A stretch of 64,000 nucleotides of DNA from Epichloe hybrida (GCA_019022495.1 JAFEKR010000010.1:310001-374000); one strand, 5' to 3'. Positions 34,096 through 47,204 are shown, numbered from the stretch's first letter. Numbers and translations: made by a program. The notes: generated from the letters alone by a model not told the origin.

Positions 34096-37000
34096 TGGCA
34101 GCCATCGCTTGTGGAGTCATCGACAAGACGTTGATCACCAGCGGCAGGGGGTGAATCTGCACATGATGTTGTGAAGAGGGAGGATAGCAACGGTCGAGGG
34201 CGCAAACCATTACTATCTGGGCCGCTCACAGTCCGTTCTGAAAACCCGTTCTGAGATGCAGCAGATTCCAGCACGTTCCACCCAGACTTTTTGTTAGTAT
34301 TAAGTAACGAGGGAGTGAGTGCACCGCCAAGCCCGTCAAGGCTCCTTCCTCCCCACGTACAACCACGTTCAACCACGTACGAGGAAGGCGCGCTTCCATT
34401 CAGGATTCAGGAGGGACCTCATGCTCTTTCTTCACGAGAGCACTTGGCTTTACTCGTCATCGCTTTTCCTTCTTCGTCCTTCGTCCTTCGTTGGGCCTGA
34501 AAAACAGTGATGCCGTTTCAAAGGCCAGATTTCAAATCGTATCTGGCATGAATCCCCGACGCAGTTCCATCTCATGTCGAGGCCCGCTAAAGGAGCCCTA
34601 GTTTCAAATTGCATCTTCGTTTAGCCAAATATCGCCCGGGTTCATGTACACCATGCCGTTCGCTCTCTTTTGGCCCCCTCTCAACCGAGGCCATCTGGGA
34701 TCTGCTTGTTCCAAGTGTTCAGCAGCCAATGTCGCCGATAGAGCACAGCGTCATGCCCTCGGACGCATCAGGTAATGACGACGGAGTACAGGCCAGTGAT
34801 GTTGATATTGATGCTTGCAATTTTGCAACCATACTCACTCACTCCCCCAGATCAAGGGACATCGTGGCGCTAACAAGCTTCTTCGCTGGTGGGGCATATT
34901 CTTGATTCATTCTACGTCTTGGTGTCTTGGTCTGCGTGTCTCATTTGTCTGCCTTGGCTGTGGTGTCTACGGTCTTGGGACGGACGTGGGTGTCGTTGAA
35001 GACAACGAATCATATCTCTGCAGTCGCCTCGATTGAACTTCCCGATTCGGATGTTTAGCTTTCTACTACAACTACCTACCACGCCACATTATTCCTACCC
35101 TCTTTCAAGTCATCCTACTGTATTTCCGTCAAATCAAAAATAGACTTGACACGTCAAAGTCCCGGCAGGCAATGCAGATGCAATGTCACGGACGTTTGAT
35201 GTACGTTGAGGTTGAGTCACAACCCGGGATGATGAAAGTGGCTTCACATGATCTAGATTTCGAATTACCACTTTGGAATTTTCGAACAACGAGCAGGGAG
35301 CCGAGGCCAGAGAGAATCTCATAGTCCGAAGATGCAGAATTATTGCTGGTGAACGAACGATCCTGGTAAAATGTCAAGGCCGCATTCAAAATGAACAACT
35401 ATAGCCGGCTCTGCCAATTACGACCCGGCTTCATCATGACTGATATTAATAAGGTTCGGATATTCATGCGGTTGACGATGCGATCTTCTGCCGTGGGGAG
35501 TAGCCAGTCATGGAAAGGTCAGTCAATATGTGCCTGCATTAGCAGCCCGCTCCTAAACGCGGTGGCTAAGCCAGATAAACAGCCCCTTATTATGGATATT
35601 GTTTATAACAAAGTCACTTTATCTCTGGATCTAGTCATAATATAACCATTGGGCAGGAATTGGCTGTTGAGGCGTTGTTTTAGGTAACGCGAGATTCTCG
35701 GTACCTGTCAAAGGGATGTTGCGGACTACAGAAGGCAGTGGAAAAAAAAAAAATCCAAAGCTCCACCAACATGGCAACACACGTGGCTCTCAAGCCCTCG
35801 GCTTTTGCATCGACTTGTACAAATTACGCGCCAAGACCCGTTTAATTGTTGTCATGGGAAATCAGATGCGCTAGCTGCACTAGTTGGGCGATTTCAATCC
35901 GATCTAGATGTAATTATGTATGTATGGACAAAGCAAGGCCAGCCCACACCGCCATCGTTAAAACACAGCGAACGCCTCCTCGCGCAGGGACGGGACGGGA
36001 CAGCGACGCGTAATCACGTAGCAATGAGGCACAATCTACATGTACGGACGCATAGCAATCATGTGTTGTAGAGGCTCGTTTTCATATGTAGACTTTTTTT
36101 CAAATGAATGAGTTATTGCTCTCTCCACTTGGCATCGACCACGACTCATCACCTCTCTGATCATGCCGAGCGCAACCACCCCAAAGGGACCCAAAGAGAC
36201 TTTTTTCTTCCTCTTTCCAGGATTGCCATCGGTGAGTGATTCCAATCGGGACCGCTTTCACCTGTTCCACAACAGACCACGAGAACCCCGTCCAAGGTTT
36301 TCCCACCACACCCACCAGATGATATGACGAGCCAGCCTCACGATCGCGCACGTGCATCTTCTCAGCGTCCCGCCACCTGACTAGGAGAAGAAGCAAAAAA
36401 AAAAAAAAAAAAAAAAAAGAAGGGAGAAGGGAAAAAGAAAAGCGAGGCTCGGAATAGTAACCGATCGTGATGGCACGGAAGATGATGCCAGAAAGGCGGC
36501 CGACGGGTCTGGGTGCTCCGTAATGCGTACATGTACTTTTTACAAAGGGGTTGCATGACGACGAAAACGAGATGTGATAGGTGCGGTTTTGGCAACCCTC
36601 TTCACCAGGTGGGCTGCCAGGTCCGTAAATTAGTAAATCATGCTGGCAGGGACCCTGCTCCCAGGACCTGCTCCCAGGACATCGAACATCTGGCAATTAA
36701 GCTTGGCGTGATCTAAAAGTCTTGGAGGGTGGGGCGGTGACTCCAGCAGCACGATGGTAATAAGAGCCGTCATTATGTGTAGACCCAGTTGGCCTCCCTC
36801 CATGTACATGCGTAGATTCGGTACGGATCACGGAGCCGCACCAATTACGAGGCAAGCTTTATTATCTGCTTCTCATCGTGCCCACGGAGTTGGGGGCTGG
36901 ACATGACGGCGCCGAGGGGTCATTTTGTATTTTTGTACATGTATATAGATACGTACTCCGGAAATCCGTGCATACATACCGACTTAGCCATGGACAACTG

Positions 37001-39172
37001 CGGGCGGGAAAACTCATGGTCCGACAGATATCGTATGATTCCTGCGGCAGCCGAACGAGCAGAAGGCATGGCATGCATGTCTTCTTCTGCTCCTGCGGAC
37101 GTGTTTGCGCTGCAGAGAATGTGCTTGTGCGCCCCCAGGCTTGCAACCGGTGGATTCAACCATGACTTTTGAAAAAAAAAGCTGTCAAGTTGGAAACAAC
37201 CGGGATCACCATCCACACACCCCCTCCTTGCCTGCCTCAGCCGCCTTCTTTCTCCCTTCTTCAACTCAACCCCCCCCCCCCCAAAAATCCTTTATGCAGC
37301 CAGTGCGTGATGCGGAGCCCCGTCACAAGTACCAGGTTGCAGGGACAACCCGAGTCAGTTTTTGGTAAATTGTATCCATTTATCTGACTGACGAGAGTTT
37401 TGATTTGATAATGAAGCACGGGCGGGGGGGATCAGGAAGCTACCAGTCCTCTGGAAACCCGCTTCCATGCAAGGCCCCGATTAGATTCATCTCAAAAACC
37501 CAGAAATCTAGACTGGAAGTGGAGCCAAGCGAGACGAGCCCAGGAGGAAACTAGATCCCATCAAGCGGGGGGGGGGGAGGCGGCCATGGAACCTCCAACA
37601 AAGCGGGCGCTTCTGTGCCCAAGAGCAAATCCCTGTACCGTATGTACTCTTGCAGAAATAGCAGGAAAACATGTGCGAAAGAGACAATCTCTGAAGACGA
37701 GACCCGAGACATGAAAGCAAACATGACGAGTATCAAGGCCATTCAGAGTCAGAGTCAGCCGGGGTAGTATGGCGTGGTTTTTTTTTTTCTTGGGGTGTGG
37801 GTGATGCTCAAATTGTTCGCGACACCGCCAGACGGCCCATGTTATGGAAACAACTTGTTGGGAGGGGGATATTGCGGGCAAAGTCGGCAAAACGTACGGA
37901 CTACCGACTACATGTACGAGTGAGTTTGACAGCAAGACGTTGGTTCAAGGGAGGGCAATGGCCAATGAAGTTCCTCCGGCTCTGCCCATTTCGCAGCGTG
38001 CCATTCTTTCAAAGAAAAAAAAAAATCGACCGATCGGGGACTTTGCACGTTGAGGGGGCTCACGTTACCGAGGGAAAAGAAGGAGGCAGTTTGACGCAGG
38101 CAGGGGCAGGACCCTGACCGACTGGAGCCCCGTCGCTTAAATATTCACACACCACGACTTCATCATCAGCACCGGATACGCCAGATGACGAGCCCCCAAG
38201 AAAGAAAGAAAGAAAGAAAAAAGCTCTGAAATGGGGACGACTGACCAATCAAACACAGCATCTCGGCTGGGCATTGGCTCGATTTGATTTGCCGTACTCC
38301 GTGCTACGAACCTCGCAATGCAGAATGCAGAGGCCCGATCCTCCTCGCGGCAAATTGGCTATCAGGCCAGGCACATCGATACAGATGGGATGGGGGGGGA
38401 GGGTCATGGGGTTACTTCGCGCAACTTTCAACAGATGCATCTCCGCCGGCCATCTGTGAGATCTCTCAAGCCAGGTCTGGGATTCTTTCTTGGCAACGTT
38501 TCTGGTACAAACGCCAGCTTTTCCATCATGAGAGGCCTTCCCCCCTTTTACCTTCCACTGGCTGCAGCCCGGCCGTGAGTCATAAAAAAAGCCCAGTGGC
38601 ACAACATGTTGGCGAAAAAAAGGGAAACGGTCTCAATCTCTCACCAAAAGTCAGTTTCCACGACCTAGGCAGCACTTGGCAAGGGGGGGGCCTCTGTGAG
38701 AGAGAGGGCCTGCGAATAAATGAGAGACGGGGGGGGGTTGGTTCTCGTCATACATGGGGCCACCCCCCCTCTTCTTCTCTAGACTCCGCGGGTTATGGAG
38801 GAGTATGTACAGTGACCGACTACCTCCTTTTTACCTCCCCTAGTATGTGAAAAGCATCAGCCAGGAGACGAGGAACAGAGGCGGAGGTCGCTTCTAAAAA
38901 GCGGCGGGCGGCACACGATTCCATGCATGGCAAATTCTTACCATTCACGATAACAGCGCGCCCCCGCGTTGTGGACGTCGTGGATGGGGACAACGGCCTC
39001 GGTCGCACCAACGTCGGCGGCGTGTGGCTATCATCCAGAGTTCCCGGCGCTGGTGCATCTTGTCTGGTGCTGGTGCTGGTGCGGATGAGAAGTCACATGT
39101 TGCGACATGTTGGGGGCGCCATTCCTCGTTTTCGTTTTCCCGCATTGAATCCATCTTTCCTGTCTGTCAGTC

Positions 39173-39200
39173 TGACACACACACACACACACACACACAG
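39173..39200. repeat. CA microsatellite
   Basis: About 13 CA units. Confidence 0.9.
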
Positions 39201-40081
39201 ACGCACACAGGAACCTGCAAGCGTATCGCGGCTAAAGCCTGTCACTCATCGTGCTTGGGACATGATCGCGGTGCGACGTGGCGGCCCGATCCTCCCCACA
39301 CCTTGCAGCGAAAAAAAAAAAAAAACTCAGAACAGGGAGGGCAGCAGGGGTGCGGGGGTGTGGGCTGACGGGCCAATGACTGGCGATTGGGGGCTGTTAG
39401 GGGAGAGGACCCCAGGCGTGTGTCTAGCCGGAGCCAGAGCCACGGCCTGTCGTTGGTGGGTGACGGCGGCTCTCGCACTGTCGCAGCTGTCAAGAAATCG
39501 ACAGGAAAGGGATGGATAGCCAGTTGCATCCTTTTATTTTGGCAAGCCCTTTTTTTTCTTTTTTTCTTCCTAGAAAGTGCCATTTTTAGCCATTTGCCAA
39601 GTGCCGATGTTGTTGTTTTTTTTTCCCTCTTCTCCGCCCTTCTGGGATCCCGCGCATATGGGCGGTTCATTAGCAGGATTCAGGATGGACTGGCTTTGTT
39701 TCGGATCAAATCCCCTTTTTCCCAAAAAAAAACGCCCTTCATTTCGCTGCGATCGATGCAAGTCCATGTAAGTAGCAGGGCTTCCGCTCCTCCGTGCCCA
39801 AGCCGGCTCCCCCCGTCGTGCCGCTGGGCAGGTAATTTTAGTCTTCACGGAAGAGGGACGAGTTTCGACCGGCGAGACGCTGTCTGCCAGCAGGGATGAG
39901 GCGGTCCTCGATGCAGATAGCAACAATGATGGGAGGCGAAATGTCCCGAGACCAGGCGAGAATGTGCCCGGCCGTCATGTTCCGCCATGACCGATGGGCC
40001 CACGGGCGGTGACGGGGCGTTTCGTAGACTAGGGGAGGAGGGTTGCAGTTCTCGCGGTGTCTTCTAGAATGTGCCGTGGCG

Positions 40082-40225
40082 CTTTTCAATGGCCTGTTTG
40101 ACATGACGCGACGGTATTTTCAATGGCCTGTTTGAAATGGACGTGACGGTGTTTTCAATGGCTTGTCTGAAATAGACGTGGGATATCACGCGACGCTATT
40201 TTCAAAGGTCTGTTCAAAACGACGC
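40082..40225. repeat. Imperfect tandem repeat with TTTTCAATGGCCTGTTTGA core
   Basis: Four imperfect units of roughly 35-47 bp, each with a TTTTCAA(T/A)GG(C/T) core and a (G)ACG(T/C)GACG(G/C)T tail. It lies 380 bp beyond the end of the GH3 gene. Confidence 0.75.
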
Positions 40226-40607
40226 CTACCCATAAAACAAGGAGGCGCCGCCCACAGCTGAAGATGACAGACCCGTGGAAAAACTTGAAGCGAAGAACCG
40301 TGTGAAGCCCTTACGTGTGCCTCTACCGCCCGCCGCAACGCACCATACATAGGTATGCGTAGGCCCCGTCCGTCACGGATCGGCATGTAGATTCCCCGGG
40401 CCTCGAAGAGAGTTGGTCGGGACGAGGACTATTCCTGCGCACATTTACTTGCTACTGTGTTTTTTTTAGACATGACATGGTCGGGTCTCTGGCATGGCGA
40501 CACTCTTCACGTAACGCCATGAGTCTATTGTAATTCATATAATCAAGTATCGTGTACTGTTGGACCTCCTACATCTCAACGACTCATAATCCCGTGTCGC
40601 GACCATG

Positions 40608-40733
40608 TTAAATCGTGAGCGTACCCTGGAGGGGCAAATCTCGACTACTCGTTCCGACATGAATGGCATACCGGCCCCTCTGCAGCCGCCACTTCTGCGC
40701 GGCCGTGTCCCACGTGCTCGGTCCTGACCTCTC
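40608..40733 (-). pseudogene. Out-of-frame remainder of the GH3 C-terminus
   Basis: Encodes [18 protein letters not shown] and [15 protein letters not shown], the normal GH3 fibronectin-III-like ending, in a frame not reachable from the upstream exon without a correction or unseen splice. No splice sites of suitable spacing were found. Confidence 0.75.
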
Positions 40734-43427
40734 TCGGCCGCAGGAAGGGCTTGTCGAAGCCGCGGAGCTGTTTCGCCGGACCGCCGGGGATGCCGACGTA
40801 CAACTGCGGCACCTCGGCCCCCGCCACGTTGCCCGTGTTGCGCACCTCGACGGCCACCCGGGCAATGTCATGGAACAGATCTGCTGGGCCCCCCGGCACA
40901 ATCGCCCCCAGCGGCCATTCGCCCGAGTTGCCGCCCTGCACGCGCCGAATCGATAGATTGGCGAGACGGAAGGTTGTGTAACTCAGACCGAAGCCGAACT
41001 CGTACCGCGGCGAGACGTTGTGCTTGTCAAAGTACTTGTAGTCGACGTACACCCCTTCTGTGAAGTCGGACTGCGGGAACTTTTCGAACTTGCCGGCTGC
41101 TTCATCCGGGTTCAGCAGATGACCGTAGTCCGACTCCTGCCTGGCGACCGTGTAGCTGAGCTTCCCCGACGGCGAGCCTTCTCCGTATAGCAGCTTGACG
41201 AGGCTTGTCCCGCTCTCACGCCCCGGCAGGTGGGCAAACAGAATGGCTGTGACATTGGGGTGGTCGACGAACCCCTCGACGAGGCGTGGCCCGGCATTGT
41301 GAAGCACCACAATGGTCTTGCTGCACTGCCCGGCAACGGTATTGACGAGTGTGTCGGTGAAATTGTCCGAGAGCCTGGGGCGATCATACCCTTCGGCGGC
41401 CCAGGCATTGCCGAACACGATGCATGCTTCGCTGCCGCCCACGACTGCCGGCTCTGGCGTGCCAAAGTCGTGATACAGAGCAGTGTCATCTTGCGCGGCT
41501 CTCACAGAAAGCGCGTCATACGGAGCGACGAATACGGCCGGCGTCGTTCCTCCGGAACCGCCGCCGCCCATCATCGTGCCGTTGATGGCAATGTCTGGCA
41601 GTCGTGAGCTCGACGACTTGATCACACTCGCAATAGCCGAATCCAAGCCTATGGGTGTCATGCCGTAACGCCATAGATAGATGGACAGTCCGCCCGGTCC
41701 CGGAGATGAGGAATCCGCCGATCTTGCCGAGTACCCGAACAGGGAAATAACCCGAGGAGATCGCAGGGGCAGTGTTTCCTTGGTGTTCTTGACGAGCACG
41801 TGTCCCTCAATGGCTCCCTCGAGCAGCGTTGGTCGGTCTCTTGGATCGCGGCCCTCGACAGTCTCGTGAGGCTGTCTGACGTCAAATGGCATGCCGATGC
41901 CCGGTTTTGGGAACTTTGTGTCCTGTCCGAATTGATACCAGGCAGTCAAGATTCTGCATCATGAAATCAGCAAACTGATAACCCACCCACAGCCAAGGTG
42001 GAGAGATTCAGCAAACAGTACCTCGTGGCCATATCTGTGACTCGAGATTCGGGAACAGATCCGTTCCTGACAGCCTCGATGAGATGGCTGCCCCAAAACT
42101 TGCTCCCACTTGGCATGACCATGTCCATTCCTGCAAGAGCTGTGGCAACACCAGCGTGTTGTGCATCCCAGTCGGACATGACGAAACCCTCAAGTCAATG
42201 TTAGCCAAGCCTCATCCAGAAAGACATGGGATTGGGTCAAATGACAAGCCCACCTGGAAGCCGAGTTCCGTTTTCAAAATTCCATTCAAAGTCTTGCTAT
42301 TGGCACAGCCATACGAGTTGTTGATGCGTTGATATGAACACATGATGTTGGCAGTGCCGGCGCGCACACCGTCTTGGAAGGCCCTGGCATGGCATCTAGA
42401 GTTAGGGAAAAAAACAGTCGTCGTCGTCGTCTTCTTCTTCTTCTAAAACAGGAGAGAGGAATCGGCGCCAGGAGAGGATGCAACGACATACCAGAGATAA
42501 ACTTCATGCATAGTTTTGTCGTCAATGTTGGACGACACAGCCTCGACTTCGTCGACAACTGGATTGCGGCTCAACTCTTGTTCGTTGGCAATGTAATGCT
42601 TTTGCCATCATGTTAGAACAAGAACATCAATCAGAGTGTGAGAAGGGGAAACAAAAAAAAAATGAGGTACCTTGAGACTTGTTTGCACGCCCTCGCTTTG
42701 AACACCTTGAATCGTTTGCGCCGCCAGAGAGCCAGACAGATACGAGTCTGCCGAGAAGGCTTCCCAGTTTCTGCCTCCTTTGGCGACTCGCCAAGCTGGT
42801 CCAACGACGGGTCCCAGAAGCACGTTGACTCCTTTCCTCCTGAACTCGCCGCCCATGGCAGCGCCGCGCCTGCGTGCCAAGTCCCTGTTCCAACTGGCAG
42901 GGAATGGAATGTTAGGAGGCCATCCTGGCATGGCCTGTCATGGCCCATGTCGGATGCTCAGTTGAGAGAAGGGAAGGGAAGCGCACCTTGAGCCAACATG
43001 AATACCTGCAGGATATGCGTTTACCAAATCGGTGTTGCGAAGACCGTTGCCAGCATCACTCACGCACATGCCGGGAAAGTTGAGCCGCTTGTTCGGAGGA
43101 ATGCTCCCCGAGCAGCCTGTTTTCAAGTCGACACCTCCAGTCACATTCACCTTCTCTTCCAAGCTCATCTGGGCGACCAACGCCTTTGCCTTTTCGTATG
43201 CCGCGGCCCACTCGGCTCCTCCCGTCATTTTAGCTGGAGCAAAATTCGTTAGCTGCTGTGGCGGCAATGAGCATCGTCTAATCTGCGACATGCAACGTAC
43301 GAGACGGGTAGACGGCGGGTGACTGGCCATAGAAATACGAGTCGCTCGTAACTGCATCGTTGGCAGCGGCCGCGAGTGCTGCCAGACCAGCAACGCCGGA
43401 CAGCCAGAGCCGTGATTGTGTGACCAT
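40645..43427 (-). CDS. Secreted GH3 beta-glucosidase with C-terminal frameshift
   Basis: Glycoside hydrolase family 3 enzyme releasing terminal beta-glucose from oligosaccharides outside the cell. Exons 43427-43301, 43233-42987, 42893-42671, 42598-42492, 42383-42254, 42188-42022 and 41953-40645 (769 residues to the first stop). A signal peptide (about 1-21, [14 protein letters not shown]) is followed by [46 protein letters not shown] and the nucleophile motif [13 protein letters not shown] (Asp284). The second GH3 lobe and [14 protein letters not shown] come next. In the fibronectin-III-like end the frame breaks just after FDKPFLRP: roughly 29 nt expected by the family are missing, and the conserved ending [13 protein letters not shown]...[13 protein letters not shown] continues in another frame to 40608. 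The catalytic core is intact; folding of the last domain is doubtful. Substrate is not predictable. Confidence 0.85.
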
Positions 43428-44922
43428 GGTCGCCGGTTTGTCGCACGTCCTTGGCAGCTATGGCTCTGGAGATAGCTCTGGATAGCTCAGGATAACTCTA
43501 GATAACTCTAGATGGCTCCGGATAACTCTAGATGGGGGGCCAACCTCGAAACTGGACGCTTCCTGCTTTTATGTTGGCTCAAGTTGGTGTGCACGTGTAC
43601 GGATTACGCAGCAGCAAAGTCCGTAAGTGAGCATTGAAAGCACCAGGGCGTGTACGGACTACGGGACGTACTGCCGCTTCCTCATAGCGGCATTTCTTCT
43701 CTACCAGACGCCAGACGCCAGACGCCAGAGGCCTGCGATGCGACCGTGTCCTGTAGGCTGTACCGACGTATGAAGGCCATGGAGTTATGGCTTTTCAGCG
43801 ACTTGTTGCTAACGTCAAGAGACGACAAGACTGTACATGTAAAAGGGGGGGGGGCAGAGCGGGGCAGATGCACCGGCAATTTCTGGCCGCACGAATAGCA
43901 ATGCTCATTTTAGCGAATCTGCGCGGGTGCGGGAAAGCCAGTGAAACAAAAAGTCTAAATCGGGGCAGGAGCGACAACGACAACTTTCCTCCGAGCTAGT
44001 TCATCGCTGAAATCGCTGACCACTGCGGACTAGCCTCCTTTTTTTTCTTTTCGCACATACATGCGTGCATGTTTTTTTTTTTTAAAAAAAAGATTCAATT
44101 TTCTCCCACCATCTTCGTTATCGTCAACGTCATATCCCAAGGATGGACTGAATTGCCACTCATCCACATCCCCCCCCTCCCCCCCCCCCACCTTCGAGAT
44201 CTGGCACAGGTCGCACCCGTGACCTCCACAGAAAAATGTGAACGAAAACCACCAATGAAAGTAAACAAACAGGCCACGAGCAGCAAGCCAGCGAGCCTCT
44301 GGGTATCAGGATGCTGCAACTGCGCCAGCGTCGGTACAGCGAAAGATTCCTCACTCGGCCGGCCAGCCAGCCTCGGTTCCTGCATACCCATGGGGTGAAA
44401 TAGATGGCGGCTCCTCGGGATGCCGTCCCTGTCGGATTCCACAAGCATCATCAGCGCGCCCCGTCGCCGCTCCCGCGCGACATATGGGAACAATTCGGAA
44501 GAAGATTTGTCGTGCCGTGTGCAGCCCCTTGGTGTCGCTTTGCTAATGGTATACGTTGCAAGTTCACCGCTCGTGGGCCCAAGTAAGCTGGGTGAGTGAC
44601 GTCAGGGTTGAGAAATTAAAGTTGAGCGGTCGCGGTCGTGACCCATGTAGTCATGGATTTTTTGTTCAAAGATGTTCAAGGCCGCTGCTTCTGCCGCGTT
44701 TATGCGTCAATTTCGCTTGAAAAAAAAAACCGCCTGGTGATAATTGTCATTGGCGGACAAACGATTAGCGAAGATGACGTGTATGCGCATGTCCGAGTGC
44801 GAGAATAGTTAATTCAAGTCCGCGATGCATTTCTCTGCAATGGGAGCAAAAGAAAAAAAAAGGTTAAACGTATGAACAAGTAATGTTCTGGTCGTCGCCT
44901 AAACCAGAACTTGCCTTCATTG
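43428..44922. promoter_or_regulatory. Promoter of GH3 gene / 3' side of G-alpha gene
   Basis: 1.5 kb. It includes a GATAACTCTAGATGG-type tandem (43463-43535) and three TACGGA/TCCGTA motifs at 43596-43650. G10 (43847-43856), T/A runs near 44071-44091 and a C-rich run (44168-44190) are also present. No ORF with recognisable content. Confidence 0.45.
43463..43535. repeat. GATAGCTCTGG / GATAACTCTA tandem repeat
   Basis: About six imperfect 10-13-bp units just upstream of the GH3 start codon (within about 110 bp). Each has a GATA core, so it may matter for promoter function. Confidence 0.7.
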
Positions 44923-46441
44923 TCACAGTATCAACTGCTTCAGATTGCGCTGGATAATCATGTCTTGTACGGAACCCATCGTGATCTTTAGCAAGTTGGT
45001 GTCCGTCGCGTTGGTGAAGTGTCCGTAGATTTCCTTCTCGGGGTTCCGGCTCAGCGCGCGGAACTTGTCTAGGAAGTACTTGCTGGCGGCCTTGTAATCG
45101 GCCTCGGGGCCGTGGTAATCAGTGAAACCGTATTTGGTGATGGGGCTCTTGGGCAGTTTCTCCCTGAAAAGGTCCATCTTGTTGAGAAACAAAATCATGG
45201 CCGACTTGGTGAACCAGTGAGAGTTGGCGATGGACTCCCACAGCATCAACGCTTCGTTCATTTGGTTCTGCCAGATTTGTTAGCCGTCGAAGCTCGTCCC
45301 AGGCACGGGTGTTTTGCCACAGCGACAGCGACATGACATACCCCGTCTTTGTCCTCAACCAGACACTGGTCGTAACCGCTAATGGCAACCAGGAATAGCA
45401 GGCAGTTTACGTTTTCGAAGCAGTGGATCCATTTCTTGCGCTCTGATCGCTGACCACCCACGTCGAACATGCGGTACGTCAGCTGGCCGAGGTCAAAAAC
45501 ACTCTCAGTAATGCCTGTGGTCCGGAGTCGTGAGCGAAGCAAGTCCTGGTCGTTTGGCACGTATCCATCGGCCCAAATTCGGTCCATGTCGTCAATGAAG
45601 CTGCGTCGACCTGGTCAGCATCATCCGCCGTATACACCCACGGACCCCAGAAACAGTTTCCAGTCTCAAGAAAGCCCAATTAGGGAGGAAAAGGAAGTCA
45701 GACAGACGCACTATGCCAGGTTGTCGTGCAGCGCATATTCGTTGCCTTTGGCGATTGCCCTTCTCACTCCACCGTCTTGCCACAAGATTTTGATAGGCTC
45801 CAGGTAGTCTTGTGGAAGCTTGTCTTCTTGGCCGAGTTCGAGATCTACGAGAATGTGCGCCATGTATTTCTGTAACGCGAGTCAGCAAGCCGGTCGTCTT
45901 TTCTTCAGCCGTCGAGAAGCAAACACGCATCATGGTAAGAGAGACCTGCCTCATTATCGGGGTTATCGAAGCCGTAATTCAGTTCTTGCATGGCCTCGAA
46001 GATGGTACGGAAGGATTGAATGATGTTGCTGAAAACAACGGGTTTCCATTCGAGCCGCTCATGTTTGGTAAAGCCTTGCGAATAGATGAGCTTCATCTGT
46101 TTCAGGATGGTAGATTTGCCCGACTCGCCGGCGCCTGCAGGTCACACAAAGGTCAGTAGGCTGGATGGGGTGCACGGAGAGATTGCCCACGCAGGAAAGC
46201 TTCCGTCACACGCGTCACACGGCATTGAACATTCCACTTGTTGCATGAGAAGATTGCGGCTTCGACGAGGGAAGCCGATACAGAACAAGTCTGGTCGGAT
46301 GTGTTCCGCGAGATGTGGCGTACCCAGAAGGAGAAGCTTGACTTCCTTTGACATGCGCTTCTCATCTTGACGAATGCCGCGGTCGATGTCGCGCGAACGG
46401 GCAACGCCGCTATTGTCTGATCCCCGGCTGCCAAAACACAT
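44923..46441 (-). CDS. gna-2: Heterotrimeric G-protein alpha subunit, group II (GNA-2-like)
   Basis: Membrane-associated signalling GTPase coupling receptors to cAMP/MAPK pathways. Exons 46441-46324, 46134-45950, 45869-45712, 45600-45342 and 45267-44923, giving 354 residues, the standard length. All G-boxes are present: P-loop GAGESGKST (40-48), switch I arginine in [10 protein letters not shown] (Arg178), switch II DVGGQR with catalytic Gln204, NKMD and TNATDT. It starts MCFGSRG: residue 2 is Cys, not Gly, so N-myristoylation is not expected, while Cys2 could be palmitoylated, as in Neurospora GNA-2. The C-terminus NLKQLIL lacks the Cys at -4 needed for pertussis-toxin modification. Intron 2 (45870-45949) can only be spliced with a GC donor (GAG|GCAGGT) to join NPDNE to KYMAHIL. 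Intron 1 is 189 bp. Confidence 0.92.
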
Positions 46442-47204
46442 GTTGACCCAACCTGGACAAGACGTGATTTGACGCCGGACAGATAAATAGGATTGCCTTG
46501 GACGGGCGTCCAGTCGATATTCTTGTCGCGGGTGAGGGAGGGGGCGGGGCGGTCGCTAGATTCGAGGGAGGCTGGCTGGCACTCGGGCCGGTCCAGCAGC
46601 AGGTGGCAGAGGCACGTCTGTGCGACGACAAGATGCAACGACAAGATGCAACGACAAAATGCGACGACAAAATACGACGGCTTGACACCTCGACCGACAG
46701 TCGAAAAGAAAGTCTATGGCGCCAACTTTATGCCGCTGAATCAAACGGCAGGTGATGGACGAAAATTGCACCCTGTTGGCCAAGCATGGAGCACCTTTTT
46801 GCTGTGTTGGCTGGCTTGTTAACAACGTTACTATCGACAGGTCTGTGTGGGAACTTGGAAGCACCACCAGACAGACGGACAGACGGACAGAGACAGGTAC
46901 TCACTTACAAGCTTGACAGGGGACAAGGAAAAAAAAAAGAGCAACGAGCAGGGACCGACCGAGGAGGCAAACAGCGCAATCCCGGCAGAAGACCCCTTCA
47001 CGACCCGGAAGACTGGAGCCGCAGGTGGTGTCGACTGACTGCCTGACTGCCTGACTGCCTGACTAGCTTACTTGACAGACGATGTGATGGGTGGAAGAAT
47101 GAGGAAGCGAAAGCCGGCCAGCACCCCTGGGGGAGGGGAAACAACAATATTTACAATTCTCTGGCCAAAAACTCTCTCTGCCACTAAGGATGACTCTCTC
47201 TCTT

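Larger units (their letters stand above)
32204..40607. promoter_or_regulatory. 8.4-kb gene-free interval upstream of the NsdD-type gene
   Basis: Longest unannotated GC-normal stretch in the window, between the nsdD-type start and the 3' end of the GH3 gene. It is dense in homopolymer runs (A24 near 36396-36418, C13 near 37270-37283, several G8-G10), minisatellites and TACGGA/TACATGTA-type motifs. ORFs up to about 190 codons exist, but none shows domains, consistent codon bias or splice structure. It probably includes a long nsdD promoter and leader; the 5' part next to the start is pyrimidine-rich on the sense strand. Confidence 0.5.

Noticed and set aside
38284..38850. 188-codon plus ORF in the gene desert
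   Set aside because: No recognisable domain, homopolymer-rich, no splice or codon support.
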